Of a DNA stretch of 64,000 nucleotides, positions 51,529-59,718 are shown one piece after another. The DNA is from DAOUMF01 sp034408935 (lineage in GTDB: Bacteria; Chloroflexota; Dehalococcoidia; SM23-28-2; RBG-16-64-32): assembly GCA_034408935.1 (NCBI GenBank), contig DAOUMV010000013.1:287041-351040 (forward strand). The letters run 5' to 3'. The stretch's first letter is position 1. The number at the start of each line of letters is the position of its first letter. Both the position numbers and the translations under genes were made by a program. Below the pieces are notes generated by a model. That model did not search any database and was not told the DNA's origin. It saw only the letters and a list, made by a program, of their open reading frames with translations.

Positions 51529-52302
51529 TTACCGTCCGCCGGCAGCCATCTGCTCGCGGACCTCGGATATCGTCACCACCTGGCCGGTGTAGGAGGGATC
51601 GCGCGTGGCCAGCCACAGCGCGGCCTCGGAAGCCGCTTCCGGCTTCTCCCAGTTGGAGTAGTCGATGCTGGGGTTGAGGTACTGCCAGCCCTCAGTGACG
51701 ATGTTCATCTCGATGCGCAGGGCGTTGACGGCGATGCTCTTGGGCTGGAGCTCTGCTGCCAAGGCTTGGGTGAGCTTCTCCAGCGCGATCTTGGAGACCG
51801 AGTAGGACATCATCCCCGGCATCAGCACCTCCGCCAGGTAGGAGGAGATGTTGATGATGCGGCCGCGTCCCTGCTCCAACAACCGCGGCAGGAAGGCCTG
51901 GGTGCACGTCACCGGCCCCCGCAGGTTGACGTTCATCACGAGGTCCCAGCGCTTCAGCGAGGTCTGGCTGAAGGGGGCCGGGAAGCTAATGCCGGCGTTG
52001 TTGACCAGAACATCCACCCGGCCGAACTCCTCCAGCGTGCGCTGGGCCATGGCCTGCACCTGGGCCTCATCGGTGACGTCCATCGGGACGGCGAGGGCGC
52101 GCCGGCCGGCGGCCTCCACTTCCCGCGCCGTCTCCTCGATGGTGCCGGGAAGCTTGGTGGGCGCCTTCTCGCTGCTGCGCGCGGCGACGACGACATCGGC
52201 GCCCGCGCGGGCGAAGTCGATGGCGATGGCGCGGCCGATGCCGCGGCTGGCGCCGGTGACGACCGCGACCTGGCCGGACAGGGGCTGCTGTTCATCGGTC
52301 AT
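51529..52302 (-). CDS. Short-chain dehydrogenase/reductase
   Basis: A 257-residue classical SDR. Cofactor loop VTGASRGIGRAIA, NNAG motif, and catalytic Ser-Tyr-Lys in ISSYLAEVLMPGMMSYSVSKIAL. The ARSSEKAP stretch after strand 2 suggests NADP preference. A 3-oxoacyl reductase role would complement the acyl cluster upstream, but the strand is opposite and the family is broad. The ATG at 52302 is chosen over a start two codons earlier. Confidence 0.88.
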   Translation of the reverse strand: MTDEQQPLSGQVAVVTGASRGIGRAIAIDFARAGADVVVAARSSEKAPTKLPGTIEETAREVEAAGRRALAVPMDVTDEAQVQAMAQRTLEEFGRVDVLVNNAGISFPAPFSQTSLKRWDLVMNVNLRGPVTCTQAFLPRLLEQGRGRIINISSYLAEVLMPGMMSYSVSKIALEKLTQALAAELQPKSIAVNALRIEMNIVTEGWQYLNPSIDYSNWEKPEAASEAALWLATRDPSYTGQVVTISEVREQMAAGGR

Positions 52303-52349
52303 GGGCAATCGGGATGATACAGCATGCGGCCTCGTCAGGTCTAGGGCGG

Positions 52350-52378
52350 TTGGTGGCGGCGCCAGCGTGTTGTATCAT
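52350..52378 (+). promoter_or_regulatory. Promoter of the nitrilase-family gene
   Basis: -35 TTGGTG at 52350-52355, a 17-base spacer, and -10 TATCAT at 52373-52378. A GC-rich palindromic stretch (GCCTGCC...GGCAGGC, about 52390-52422) lies in the leader before the GGAGGAGG ribosome-binding site. Confidence 0.5.
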
Positions 52379-52446
52379 GCGGACGGCTGGCCTGCCAGGG
52401 CTACGCCGTAGGCCAGGCAGGCTCACCTGACCCGGAGGAGGCGACG

Positions 52447-53466
52447 TTGAAGGTCAACCTCGTAGCCGTACAGGCGAAGACAGAGCTCAAGGACTACGCC
52501 AGCGCCGACGCGTTCCACTCCAAGATGGCCTCCCTCATGGAGCGGACGACGCGCCAGGTGGATCGCGACGTGCCGACGCTGGTCAGCTATCCGGAGCTGG
52601 TGGGGATGTACCTCGCCTTCGTCCCCTACTTCTGGGACGACCTGCGGGACGAGGCGAACCTGGAGGCAGCGGGCACGAAGATCGTGATGAAGAACATGGA
52701 CCGCCTGGGCGAAGAGGACCGCAGGACGCCGGAGGCCGCCGCCCGCAGGCTGATGTTCATCGGCCACGCCGTAGAGACGGAGCGGGCCTACGTGGAGACA
52801 TTCTCCTCGCTGGCACGGGAGTACGGGGTGTACTTGGCGGCGGGGAGCATCGCCCTGCCGCCGATGGAGGACGAGCCCAGCAAGGGCGGCCGCCACATCA
52901 TAGACGAGGGCAAGGTGTACAACACGTCGTACCTGTTCTCACCGCGGGGCGTCTGTTTGCGTCGCGTCCCCAAGGTGAACATGACGGAGCCGTTCGAGAA
53001 TCGGCTGTTCGACAGCGGCCCCCGCAGCGAGTTGGTGCCGGTGGACACACCGCTGGGCCGCTTGGGGACGCTCGTGTGCTGGGACGGCTTCCACCAGACG
53101 CTGGTGGAGCACTACGACGCCCTGGGCGTGGACATCCTCCTCAAGCCGTCCTACAACCAGCACCCATGGGACGGCCCCTGCAGCTACGGCGCCCCCTGCA
53201 AGGAAAGCGAGAACTGGCTGCGCACCGGCTGCCCCTCCATCATCCAGGGTCGGGAGAACATCCAGTATGGGGTGAACGCGATGATGGTGGGCGCGGTGTT
53301 CGAGGACATGCTGGCCGAAGGCCTAAGCAGCGTGTCGCGGAACACTGGCCGCGTAGGCGCGTCGTGGGAGGAGGGCGTCGTGGCGATGGCCGAGAAGCCG
53401 GACGGTGAAGAGATCGTGGCGGCCACCGTAGAGGTGGACGGGCGCCCTGCCCGGCCGGGGAGATAG
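52447..53466 (+). CDS. Carbon-nitrogen hydrolase (nitrilase/amidase superfamily)
   Basis: A 339-residue nitrilase-fold enzyme. The catalytic Glu is in SYPELVGMY, Lys in RRVPKVNMT and Cys in GTLVCWDGFHQ. It hydrolyses a non-peptide C-N bond; the substrate is unknown. The TTG start follows GGAGGAGG with normal spacing. The GPCSYGAPCKESENWLRTG insertion after the Cys region is rich in polar residues and unlike the core family. Confidence 0.82.
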   Translation: MKVNLVAVQAKTELKDYASADAFHSKMASLMERTTRQVDRDVPTLVSYPELVGMYLAFVPYFWDDLRDEANLEAAGTKIVMKNMDRLGEEDRRTPEAAARRLMFIGHAVETERAYVETFSSLAREYGVYLAAGSIALPPMEDEPSKGGRHIIDEGKVYNTSYLFSPRGVCLRRVPKVNMTEPFENRLFDSGPRSELVPVDTPLGRLGTLVCWDGFHQTLVEHYDALGVDILLKPSYNQHPWDGPCSYGAPCKESENWLRTGCPSIIQGRENIQYGVNAMMVGAVFEDMLAEGLSSVSRNTGRVGASWEEGVVAMAEKPDGEEIVAATVEVDGRPARPGR

Positions 53467-53469
53467 CCA

Positions 53470-53670
53470 GTGGTGACGCGGGATCTCAGGTTCGCCCTCG
53501 ACGCTAAGGAGCTGAAAGCGATGGTGGGGAGGCTGCCGGGGACCGTCATGAGCTACTGGGAGGGCGACAGCCTCCTGCGGGGGCGGGTCACCGCCGCCGA
53601 GATCAAGCGCGACCGCTACGGGAAGCCGTACGTGGAGGTGCAGCTGGAGGAGGTGCCGGCCACAGGCTAG
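53470..53670 (+). CDS. Small protein, function unknown
   Basis: A 66-residue reading frame directly after the nitrilase stop. It codes for a compact soluble protein with alternating strands (GTVMSYWEGDSLLRGRVTAAEIKRDRYGKPYVEVQL is in two segments). Codon use matches its neighbours. I do not recognise a family. The GTG start is weak, so confidence is limited. Confidence 0.5.
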   Translation: MVTRDLRFALDAKELKAMVGRLPGTVMSYWEGDSLLRGRVTAAEIKRDRYGKPYVEVQLEEVPATG

Positions 53671-53677
53671 GACCCTG

Positions 53678-53748
53678 CCGCTCGTGGTGAGCCTGTTGAA
53701 CCATGAGCGTAGGTGCCGCTTGCCCTTCGACAGGCTCAGGACGAGCGG
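53678..53748. repeat. REP-like inverted repeat
   Basis: Two 23-base arms (53678-53700 and 53726-53748), 20 of 23 positions complementary, with cores GTGAGCCTGTTGAA and TTCGACAGGCTCAGGAC. It is the same family as the element at 56095-56176. Confidence 0.8.
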
Positions 53749-53754
53749 CTGGTA

Positions 53755-54057
53755 TCAGCTCAACCGCAGCAGGACGGGCAGGAGCAGGGCGAAGATCAGG
53801 AGCAGCGATACGGCTACGATAACCCAGTACGGGACCAGGCTCCGCCGGCCGCGGCCTTCCCACCCGGAGTAGCCCGCCCCCTCCGACAGGTCGTAGTCCG
53901 GGTCGTCCGGGCCGAGCTCGTACTCCTCATCCAGATCGTCGTAGTAGCCCTCGGGGGCGTCCTCGATCTCGTCCTCCGGGTTGTCCCAGTCGGTGAAATC
54001 GCCGCGTGTGGGGCCGCGGACGTCCCCACCGCCAGGCCTGCGATCTCGCTCCTGCAT
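53755..54057 (-). CDS. Small tail-anchored acidic membrane protein
   Basis: A 100-residue protein from the ATG at 54057. A very acidic soluble N-terminal part (repeated D/E/Y, for example GYYDDLDEEYELGPDDPDYD) precedes one C-terminal transmembrane helix (VPYWVIVAVSLLLIFALLLPVLL). A TATACT box lies nine bases before the ATG, so the message may be nearly leaderless. No family recognised. Confidence 0.6.
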   Translation of the reverse strand: MQERDRRPGGGDVRGPTRGDFTDWDNPEDEIEDAPEGYYDDLDEEYELGPDDPDYDLSEGAGYSGWEGRGRRSLVPYWVIVAVSLLLIFALLLPVLLRLS

Positions 54058-54153
54058 GGCAGGAACAGTATACCGCAGCCGCTGAAGCTGCCCCGCCCCA
54101 TTCGCGTCACATATGAGGACTAAGGAGTTCAACTTGGAACTTGCCTGCGTCAC

Positions 54154-54223
54154 CCCAGCGCGAACGCTGGGTCATCAACCGGCCTCTGAATGCTCCTGCC
54201 CTGCCTATCGGCAGGGCAGGAGC
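54154..54223. repeat. Two adjacent perfect hairpins
   Basis: First a 7-bp stem CCCAGCG-CGAA-CGCTGGG (54154-54171). Then a perfect 14-bp stem, GCTCCTGCCCTGCC (54192-54205) and GGCAGGGCAGGAGC (54210-54223), with loop TATC. No T-run follows on either strand. Confidence 0.75.
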
Positions 54224-54328
54224 TGGCTGCAGTAAGCCGTGGGGTGGGGCTAAATCCGAACGGAGATCGGGGCGGGCCGGGCGGGACGAACCACCTTGGG
54301 GGTGGGGAAAGCCTAGCGCCGTGAACCT

Positions 54329-55972
54329 TTACATGGCCCCCATGCCACCCGTGATCCCCGGCGGCTCCTGGTCCGTGATCACGTTCACGCACGCTGGCTT
54401 GCCGGAGGCAAACGCCCGCTCGATGGCGGGGCGGATCTCGTCAGGCTCGGTCACGTACTCGCCGTGGCCACCCAGCCCCTCCACGACCCGGTCGTAGCGG
54501 GCGCCGTCGGACAACTGGCAGGCGATCATGCGATCCTTGCCGTACATCGCCTTCTGGCCCACCGCGATCTGCCCCCACTGGCGGTCGTTGCCCACCACGG
54601 ACACCACGGGCATGCCGAAGCGCACGAACGTGTCGAACTCGAAGCTGTTCAGCCCGAAGCTGCCGTCGCCGTTGACCATGAGGATGCGCTTGTCGGGGTA
54701 GACGGAGTTGATTGCCATACAGAAGCCGGTGCCCACGCCCAGGGTGCCCATGGGGCCCGGGTCGTACCACTGCCCCGGGTGGTTGATGGGGAGGACACGC
54801 GCCGCAAGGTTGACGATGTCGCCGCCGTCGCCGACGACGATGGTGTTGTCGTCGACGAACCCGGCCATGTCGCGGCACAGGCGCAGGGGATGGATGGGCA
54901 CGCGGTCGGAGTTCATCCACTCCTCCATCTGCGCCCTGATCTTGTCCTCGCCCTCGCACAGGCCGTCGATCCACTCCTTGTGGTCGACCCTGACTCCCTC
55001 CAGCTCGCCGATGAGCGCCTGCAGCGCGGCCTTGGCGTCGGCCTCGATGGGGACGTCTATATCGCGGTTTCGGCCCAGCTCCTGGGGGTCGGTGTCGATC
55101 TGGATGGTGCGAGCCTCAGCGTTGAACCGCTTGCCGTAGGCGAGGCGGAAGTCCATGGGCGTGCCGATGACGACGATGGCGTCGGCCTTGCCCAGAGCGT
55201 TCCGCCGAGTACGGGAGAAGAACAGCGGGTGGTCCTGGGGGATAGAGCCGCGGCCCATGGCGTTCAGGTACGCGGGCGCCTGGGCGGCCTCGATGAACCG
55301 GCGCAGCTCCTCGTGGGCGTCCTGCCAGTACACGGCCGACCCGGCCATCACCAGCGGCCGCTCCGCCTTAGCGATGATCTCCGCCGCCTTCTTCACCTCC
55401 CCGGGATCAGGGTACACGCAACCCTGGGGGCGGTAGCTCTGAGGGAAGGTGACATCGCTCTCGTCCACCTTTCGGAACATGAGGTCGATGGGGATCTCCA
55501 GGAAAGCGGGTCCCTGGCGACCGGTAAGGGCGGCCCGGAAGGCTGCGGCGACGTACTCGGGCACACGCTGGGTCTCGTAGAGGCAGCGGGCCCATTTGGT
55601 GATCGGCCGCAGCAGCTCGACGTGGTCCATCTCCTGGAGGGCGCCCATCTCGTAGCGCATTAGGGGGCTCCGGCCGCCGATGACCAGCATGGGGGAGCGG
55701 TTCTGGTAGGCGTTGGCGATGGCGGTGACGCAGTCGGTGACGCCGGGCCCGGCGGTGACCACGGCGACGCCGCAGCGGCGGGTAGCCCGGGACCAGCCCT
55801 CGGCAGCGTGGCCCGCCGCCTGCTCGTGGCGGACGTCGATGACCTTGATCTCTTCGTCCAGGCAGCCGTCGTAGATCGCCTGGATATGGCCACCGCAGAG
55901 GGTGAAGATGGTGTCGACGCCTTCCTGCTTGATGGCGCGGGCGACCAGGTCGCCGCCGTCAACGAGGGCCAT
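54329..55972 (-). CDS. Thiamine diphosphate-dependent enzyme (acetolactate synthase/2-hydroxyacyl-CoA lyase-like)
   Basis: A 547-residue ThDP enzyme with N (Pyr), middle (FAD-like) and C (PP) domains. The catalytic Glu is in DVRHEQAAGHAAEGW, the central domain contains GTPMDFRLAYGKRF, and the ThDP/Mg motif is NGDGSFGLNSFEFDTFVRFGMPVVSVVGND. Acetolactate synthase, oxalyl-CoA decarboxylase and 2-hydroxyacyl-CoA lyase share this fold. The two class III CoA-transferases a few genes away make a CoA-thioester substrate attractive, but this is inference. Confidence 0.85.
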   Translation of the reverse strand: MALVDGGDLVARAIKQEGVDTIFTLCGGHIQAIYDGCLDEEIKVIDVRHEQAAGHAAEGWSRATRRCGVAVVTAGPGVTDCVTAIANAYQNRSPMLVIGGRSPLMRYEMGALQEMDHVELLRPITKWARCLYETQRVPEYVAAAFRAALTGRQGPAFLEIPIDLMFRKVDESDVTFPQSYRPQGCVYPDPGEVKKAAEIIAKAERPLVMAGSAVYWQDAHEELRRFIEAAQAPAYLNAMGRGSIPQDHPLFFSRTRRNALGKADAIVVIGTPMDFRLAYGKRFNAEARTIQIDTDPQELGRNRDIDVPIEADAKAALQALIGELEGVRVDHKEWIDGLCEGEDKIRAQMEEWMNSDRVPIHPLRLCRDMAGFVDDNTIVVGDGGDIVNLAARVLPINHPGQWYDPGPMGTLGVGTGFCMAINSVYPDKRILMVNGDGSFGLNSFEFDTFVRFGMPVVSVVGNDRQWGQIAVGQKAMYGKDRMIACQLSDGARYDRVVEGLGGHGEYVTEPDEIRPAIERAFASGKPACVNVITDQEPPGITGGMGAM

Positions 55973-56094
55973 TGGGGGCCTCCCTGCTACTCTAGAATGG
56001 CCGGTCGGTATCTGCGATGACCGTTCGGGCTAGAGCGAATGCTAGCCCATCAGAGGCGGGGAGACAACAACGGGGGGCTCGTTGAGCACCGCTT

Positions 56095-56176
56095 GTCCTC
56101 AGCTTGTCGAAGGGCTGTCGAAGGAAGAGCGGGAGGGCGCTGGCCGCTCACCCTTCGACACGCTCAGGGTGGGCGG
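56095..56176. repeat. REP-like palindromic repeat
   Basis: Opposed copies of the CCTCAGCTTGTCGAAGGG and CCCTTCGACACGCTCAGGG motifs, with a nested second GTCGAAGG. Related to the element at 53678-53748. Confidence 0.7.
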
Positions 56177-56238
56177 CAGGAGTACACCCAGCCGTTAGCG
56201 GGCTTGGAGCCGTGCCTTTCGGCGCCCAGACGGGTCCG

Positions 56239-56673
56239 CTAGGTCGCGCTCTCCTCCCTGAACATCAAGCCGCCGCCCGCAGCGAGGGCAGCCGCGCAGA
56301 TGATGCCCAGATAGAAGCCAAACCCCATAGAGCTGGACTCATTCAGCAGCTTGATCACCACAAACACCAGGGCAACCACGCCGCCGCCCAGCATAATCTT
56401 GGGCCAAGTGAAGCCGCCCACGTTGTCCGGAATCTCCACTTCCGTGAGACCCTTCAGGACGACCACAGCCCCCATCGCCAGACCAACAAGAACGGCGAGG
56501 ATTGACCACATCGCCCCAGGAGACTCCCACCCGTTCCGAGTGAAATCTCCGAGGGGGCCCAGATCGATGCTATACCAGGGTAGGAACCCGTCTATGAACA
56601 GGACCAGCCCCGCTACGATGATGATCTTCTCCCCCACGCCCAAGGCCATGAATTTCTCTACCAGTTTGTCCAT
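56239..56673 (-). CDS. Four-helix membrane protein (paralogue 1)
   Basis: A 144-residue integral membrane protein with four hydrophobic helices (about 15-35, 50-75, 90-110, 118-138). Shared features with the gene at 56994-57428 are MDKL.E.F.AL..GEKIII, FLPWYS.DLGP, GW.SPGA.WSI, and LIKLLNESSS.GFGFYLGI. It resembles small, uncharacterised bacterial membrane proteins with an FLPWYS loop. AGGAGG lies near the ATG. Function unknown. Confidence 0.75.
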   Translation of the reverse strand: MDKLVEKFMALGVGEKIIIVAGLVLFIDGFLPWYSIDLGPLGDFTRNGWESPGAMWSILAVLVGLAMGAVVVLKGLTEVEIPDNVGGFTWPKIMLGGGVVALVFVVIKLLNESSSMGFGFYLGIICAAALAAGGGLMFREESAT

Positions 56674-56993
56674 CCGGACCTCCTGTGTAGGTGCTAGTCA
56701 GATGACTCTGAATCCGACATGCTAGCACAACAGCGTCATCTGTACAACGCCTGCGCGAACCAGTGGTTAAGCGTCGGACAGAGCCTCGACAGGTCTTGGT
56801 CCGTGATGCGAACCTGTCGCAGTCGAGAGGCGCGGTAGCCGCCGTGGAGGGAAACGTAGGCGGCCCGGGGCAACGCCGCGTATTCAGCCCCGGGTCACGG
56901 GACGAGCTTAGATGGCCCGCCCGCGGCGCAGGTAGCAGCCCTACAGCCAGGGCAAGAGGCACGCCAGTCGGTATCGGGTCCGGAGCGAGTCGG
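56674..56993. other. Intergenic region between the two membrane paralogues
   Basis: 320 bases without a supported gene. It includes an 18-base motif (56701-56718) shared with the region upstream of the other paralogue, and a GC-rich stretch nearer the downstream gene. Confidence 0.6.
56701..56718 (-). promoter_or_regulatory. Conserved upstream motif, copy 1
   Basis: GATGACTCTGAATCCGAC on the plus strand, 28 bases upstream of paralogue 1. It differs at two positions from copy 2. In copy 2 the centre is the dyad GACTC-C-GAGTC. Confidence 0.45.
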
Positions 56994-57428
56994 CTAGACT
57001 GCCCCCTCCTCCCTGTACATCAAGAAGCCTGCCACAGCGAGAGCCCCTGCCGCGATGATGCCCAGGTAGAAGCCAAACCCAATGGAACTGGACTCGTTCA
57101 GGAGCTTGATCAGCACGAACGCCAGGGCAGCCACGCCACCGCCGAGATAGATCTTGGGCCAGCTCAGACCGCCCACGTTATTCGGAATAACCACGTCTGC
57201 CAGTTTGTTCAGGACGACCACACCTGCCATCGCCAGACCAACGAAGACGGCGAAGATAGACCAGATCGCCCCGGGCGACTGCCATCCGCTCCGAGTGATG
57301 CTCCCGAAAGGCCCGAGGTCGACGCTATACCAGGGTAGGAACCCCACTACGAACAGGAGCATGCCCGCTATGATGATGATCTTCTCCCCGATGCTCAGGG
57401 CACCAAATCTCTCGATCAACTTGTCCAT
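56994..57428 (-). CDS. Four-helix membrane protein (paralogue 2)
   Basis: A 144-residue paralogue of the preceding membrane protein, with identical length and the same helix layout. It differs in loops and in the third helix. The two genes, with similar upstream sequence, are a tandem duplication. Function unknown. Confidence 0.75.
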   Translation of the reverse strand: MDKLIERFGALSIGEKIIIIAGMLLFVVGFLPWYSVDLGPFGSITRSGWQSPGAIWSIFAVFVGLAMAGVVVLNKLADVVIPNNVGGLSWPKIYLGGGVAALAFVLIKLLNESSSIGFGFYLGIIAAGALAVAGFLMYREEGAV

Positions 57429-57781
57429 CTGTGCCTCCTATGAAGAACTCGTCGGATGACTCCGAGTCCGACGCTCTGGTTTCGCTGCGTTTATATAGAA
57501 GGCTGTTGCCCGCGAATTGTTACATCAATTGACACGTTCGCGTCGAAGTTCTCCACCACAGCAGGGCGTTCCTCTACGAGATCTTGCAGGGGATCGACCC
57601 CGGCTGGGCCCGCACTAGCGGTTCAGCAGTGGCTCGCCGGGGCTAGTCATGAGGAGGCGGACAGCAAAGCCGCGCTGCCCAAAGGGGGTACCATTGAGGA
57701 GGGGCGACCTCACTGCCCGCCGAGAGAATTCTCTCCCTGGTTCGGGTTATAGTCAATTCCCTCAGCCAAACGATTTTCGGC
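57429..57781. other. Intergenic region upstream of paralogue 2
   Basis: 353 bases with no supported gene. It holds the second copy of the 18-base motif (57455-57472) and an AT-rich stretch at about 57490-57535 (TTATATAGAA, TTGTTACATCAATTGACA) that could contain promoters on either strand. Confidence 0.55.
57455..57472 (-). promoter_or_regulatory. Conserved upstream motif, copy 2
   Basis: GATGACTCCGAGTCCGAC on the plus strand, 27 bases upstream of paralogue 2. The matching position in both leaders suggests a regulatory site kept after duplication. Confidence 0.45.
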
Positions 57782-58429
57782 TTACGGCCGTGGAGCCAGC
57801 GGCGGCGGGTCGGGGGTGGACTGGGGAGTCAGCAGGTCGACCCGCATTCGCCGGAACTTAGCGCTAGTCTGCGTGCCGCAGTAGATCCCGACACGGCCAC
57901 CATCCAGATAGTAGGTCAGGCGGACGGTGAGAATAGGCTCAGGGCGGTTGCGGACTCGTACGGAGGCCTGCAGGCCCTCGACCCGTACGCTGACGGGCAG
58001 CCATTCGCCGGGGCTATACTGGGCCTGGCCCCTGGGAATGCTGACGTAGCCGTTGCTCCACCAGGGCACCATGTTGTGCGCCACGGAGAGATAGACCGCG
58101 TTGCCGCTCCCATCATCCTCACGGTGGGGCATGAACCAGAAGAGCTCGTAGTTGGCGGTGTCCTGAGCGCGCACGACGACGCCGGGCCAGGCCATACCGG
58201 GCTCGTCGGCTCCAGCCACCAGGCAGAGCTCGAGGCTGTACTCATAATCGCGCCAGGCGGGGTCGCCGGCGACAGCGACGGTGCCCCCGCGCCAGTCGAG
58301 CGCCTCGTTGTTGGGCAGGGCCAGCACCGCCTCGCCTCTCTCCTCCTGAGCCTGCCAATCGCCGCGGTTGGCTTCCCAGACACGCAAGCGCTCATCGGCG
58401 ACCTTCCCCCGGAGGATGATGCGGCTCAT
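57782..58429 (-). CDS. Jelly-roll/LamG-like protein, function unknown
   Basis: A 215-residue protein without signal peptide. The pattern W.A..GDW, WRDYEYSLELCLV, PGVVVRAQDTANYELFWF and RVGIYCGTQTSAKFRRMRV matches concanavalin/LamG-like or DUF1080-type beta-sandwich domains that bind or act on carbohydrates. The C-terminus is proline-rich. It lies 13 bases upstream of nothing on its own strand but directly after the CoA-transferase, so it may be the last gene of that operon. Confidence 0.55.
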   Translation of the reverse strand: MSRIILRGKVADERLRVWEANRGDWQAQEERGEAVLALPNNEALDWRGGTVAVAGDPAWRDYEYSLELCLVAGADEPGMAWPGVVVRAQDTANYELFWFMPHREDDGSGNAVYLSVAHNMVPWWSNGYVSIPRGQAQYSPGEWLPVSVRVEGLQASVRVRNRPEPILTVRLTYYLDGGRVGIYCGTQTSAKFRRMRVDLLTPQSTPDPPPLAPRP

Positions 58430-58442
58430 TGAGTCAGGTAGG

Positions 58443-59693
58443 CTATTGGAGCACGCCGGCCACTATCAGGTCAGCGATCTCCTCATCGGAGAGCTGGAGT
58501 ATCTCCTTGCATACGTACTCGGTGTGCTGCCCCAGGAGGGGAGCGGGCGAGCGCAGCTTCCCCGGCGTCTTCGATAGCTTGAACGGGGGGCCGTCGTACG
58601 CGGTACGGCCAGCCTCCGGATGATCCAGGTACACGTAGTAGCCGCGCTCCTTCAGGTGTTCGTCCGCCAGCATCTCGCGGGCGCCTTGGACCACGCCTGC
58701 GGGCACGCCATGCCGCTGCAGCTCCTCCATCAGCTCGTAGGCGTCCTTGTCCGCCGTCCAGGCGCTGACGTGCTGCTCCAGCTCCACCTCGTGCTCTTTG
58801 CGGGCCGGCAGGCTGGCGAACTCCCCGTCCTTCGCCCAGTCGGGACTGCCCATCGCCTCCACCAGCGCGTCCCACTCCGCATCGGTGAAGCAGGCGATGA
58901 CGAGCCAGCGCTCATCGGCGATGGCGGCCGAGCCCTCGTGCAGGGGGCGGCACTTGAAGGCGTTGTGCGGCGCCGCGTACGGCAGCCCGTTGCCCGCCCG
59001 CTCCTGCACGCGGCCGTTCACCGTGTAGTCGAAGATCGCTGGCCCAAGCGGGCAGACCGATGACTCCATCTGAGCGCACTCGATGCGCTGACCCTTGCCC
59101 GTCCTGCGGCGGTAGCGGAGCGCTGCCAGGACCGCTATTAGGGTGTGGCCGGGGTTGATCACATAGTCCGGGTAGTTGGTGCCAAGGCCCGCGGGCAATC
59201 GGTTGGGAAACCCGGAGAGATGATTGTACCCCGTGATGGGAGTCAACACGGCGCCGAATCCCAGGAAGTCCCTGTGCGGCCCATCGAATCCCTGCATCGG
59301 TTGGTAGGCGGCGATGATCCCCGGATTGGTGGCCGACACCTTGTCGTAGCTGAGGCCCCAGCGCTTTACCACCCGCGGCGTGAAGTTGGTGAGGAATACG
59401 TCCGCCCAGGCGATCAGCCGCTGCGCCAACTCCTGGCCCTCCTCCAGGTTCAGGTTAAGAGTCAGACTCAGCTTCCCAGCATTGAAGTTGTTGAACCACC
59501 CGCCGACGTTGTACCCGGTCTTATCCTTGGCGAAGGGCGCCACCGTCCGCAGCCCGTCCACATGTGTCTCCGACTCCACCCGCACCACCGTCGCCCCGAA
59601 GCTGGCCAGGTGCTCCGCCCATATAGGCCCCGCCCCGAACCACGAGAAGTCCGCGACCTTGAGCCCTTCTAACGGTGTCTTCGTCCCGCTCAT
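58443..59693 (-). CDS. Class III CoA-transferase (CaiB/BaiF)
   Basis: A 416-residue class III CoA-transferase. Begins LEGLKVADFSWFGAGPIWAEHLASFGATVVRVES and contains GTNYPDYVINPGHTLIAVLAALRYRRRTGKGQRIE. The catalytic Asp appears to be in NYPDYV. It transfers CoA between carboxylic acids. It probably works with the paralogue 25 bases upstream; Chloroflexus SmtA/SmtB for malate activation is a known two-gene precedent. Confidence 0.9.
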   Translation of the reverse strand: MSGTKTPLEGLKVADFSWFGAGPIWAEHLASFGATVVRVESETHVDGLRTVAPFAKDKTGYNVGGWFNNFNAGKLSLTLNLNLEEGQELAQRLIAWADVFLTNFTPRVVKRWGLSYDKVSATNPGIIAAYQPMQGFDGPHRDFLGFGAVLTPITGYNHLSGFPNRLPAGLGTNYPDYVINPGHTLIAVLAALRYRRRTGKGQRIECAQMESSVCPLGPAIFDYTVNGRVQERAGNGLPYAAPHNAFKCRPLHEGSAAIADERWLVIACFTDAEWDALVEAMGSPDWAKDGEFASLPARKEHEVELEQHVSAWTADKDAYELMEELQRHGVPAGVVQGAREMLADEHLKERGYYVYLDHPEAGRTAYDGPPFKLSKTPGKLRSPAPLLGQHTEYVCKEILQLSDEEIADLIVAGVLQ

Positions 59694-59718
59694 ATCTCCG
59701 CTCGCATCCCGCCTGAGC

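Noticed and set aside
54192..54223. The perfect 14-bp hairpin as an intrinsic terminator
   Set aside because: No T-tract follows on either strand, and similar palindromes occur elsewhere, so a repeat element is more likely.
56767..57000. A plus-strand coding frame between and across the membrane paralogues
   Set aside because: It overlaps the confident minus-strand paralogue and shows no protein-like composition.
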